Shown: positions 28,314-28,636 of the stretch, in pieces
How positions within the stretch are numbered: position 1 is the first letter of the stretch
Layout of the letters: every line of letters begins with the position of its first letter
NCBI GenBank assembly: GCA_000818945.1
Contig: KN805475.1
Span: forward strand, 15,037-43,672
Length of the DNA: 28,636 nucleotides
Source of the DNA: Schizochytrium sp. CCTCC M209059
Lineage: Eukaryota > Sar > Bigyra > Thraustochytrida > Thraustochytriidae
Reading direction: 5' to 3'
The notes under the pieces: model-generated
Told to the model about the DNA's origin: nothing
Database searches by the model: none
The model's input: only the letters and a program-made list of their open reading frames with translations
Made by a program: the position numbers and the translations under genes

Positions 28314-28636
28314 CTTGGTCCTTCTGGCAATATGGTTGGCAAAGTGGACAGTTTCGTGTGCTTGTCCACACCAAGGGTCTTGCCCCGTCTGCCGGCAAGG
28401 CAAGCAAACGCAAGGCGAGACGAGGCGAGGCGAGGCGAGGCGAGGCGAGGCCTATCTCGACGCGCGCGCTGGCCTCCGCCCTTCGTGCACCGCCGCGGCC
28501 TCCCTCCCCGTCGGCCCGCTCGCGTCGCTGCTTTCTGGCAGCGCGTGCGCGTGCGCGTCCTCGTCCCGCGCCGTACCTGCGTCAATCGCGCCCGGCGCCG
28601 GCCTCTCTCTCGCGCGCGGGCCAGCAGGCTCGCGCC
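28314..28636. promoter_or_regulatory. Upstream region of the TPR gene
   Basis: 323 bp to the window edge, presumably promoter and 5' UTR of the TPR gene. It has a GAGGC pentamer repeat (about 28414-28451) and GCGC/GTGCGC-rich sequence near 28545-28560. No other gene is visible. Confidence 0.45.

Noticed and set aside
1..28636. tRNA, rRNA, CRISPR array, transposase or viral genes
   Set aside because: No tRNA B-box with a matching cloverleaf, no regularly spaced direct repeats with unique spacers, and no transposase, integrase, reverse transcriptase or capsid motif was seen by eye; a tRNA or repeat-finding program would be decisive.

Overview
The window looks like nuclear DNA of a GC-rich, compact protist genome. 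Genes are long and mostly without visible introns. They sit on alternating strands in divergent and convergent pairs, with near-Kozak ATG contexts (A or G at -3) and no Shine-Dalgarno or operon logic. The gene content is eukaryotic: ArfGAP, COQ10, TKL kinase with PX and PH domains, RRM proteins, villin headpiece and a NACHT-WD40 receptor. The C-x4-C-x9-C-x2-H fingers of the WRKY19-like type, the intron-poor TKL kinase and a Fritz-like ciliary candidate together suggest a stramenopile, possibly a labyrinthulomycete/thraustochytrid. That placement is inference, not proof.

Left part (1-8022): a receptor-like region. An open frame running to 3931 encodes a TIR-like/TIR/NACHT/WD40 protein of the NLR or fungal heterokaryon-incompatibility type. 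Its WD40 blades are almost identical 120-bp DNA repeats that vary at only a few codons. Its 5' end is unresolved: there is no in-frame ATG before the first TIR-like domain, and a polypyrimidine tract plus CAG at the left edge could be a splice acceptor. About 1.6 kb downstream lies a decayed gene with ankyrin, SAM-like and TIR segments in several frames; its TIR is of the same type. The rest of 3932-8022 has no convincing gene.

Middle (8023-20671): conserved housekeeping or signalling genes. They are a PX-PH-TKL kinase (minus), an AGFG/AGD14-type ArfGAP whose arginine finger is glutamine (plus), a mitochondrial COQ10-like protein (minus), a beta-propeller/helical protein resembling Fritz/WDPCP (plus), an RRM-RD/RG-RRM protein with a FET-type second RRM (minus), and a GNAT acetyltransferase (plus) whose glutamine-rich tail stays open for 52 codons beyond its TAG.

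Right part (20672-28636): a polyQ protein with five WRKY19-type zinc fingers (minus), then a 4.3-kb stretch without a supportable gene that holds simple repeats and a diverged 101-bp tandem duplication, and finally a TPR protein with a C-terminal villin headpiece (minus), an unusual fusion. The genes do not form one pathway. The most system-like signal is the left TIR-NACHT-WD40 gene with its dead TIR neighbour, which looks like a fast-evolving recognition locus.
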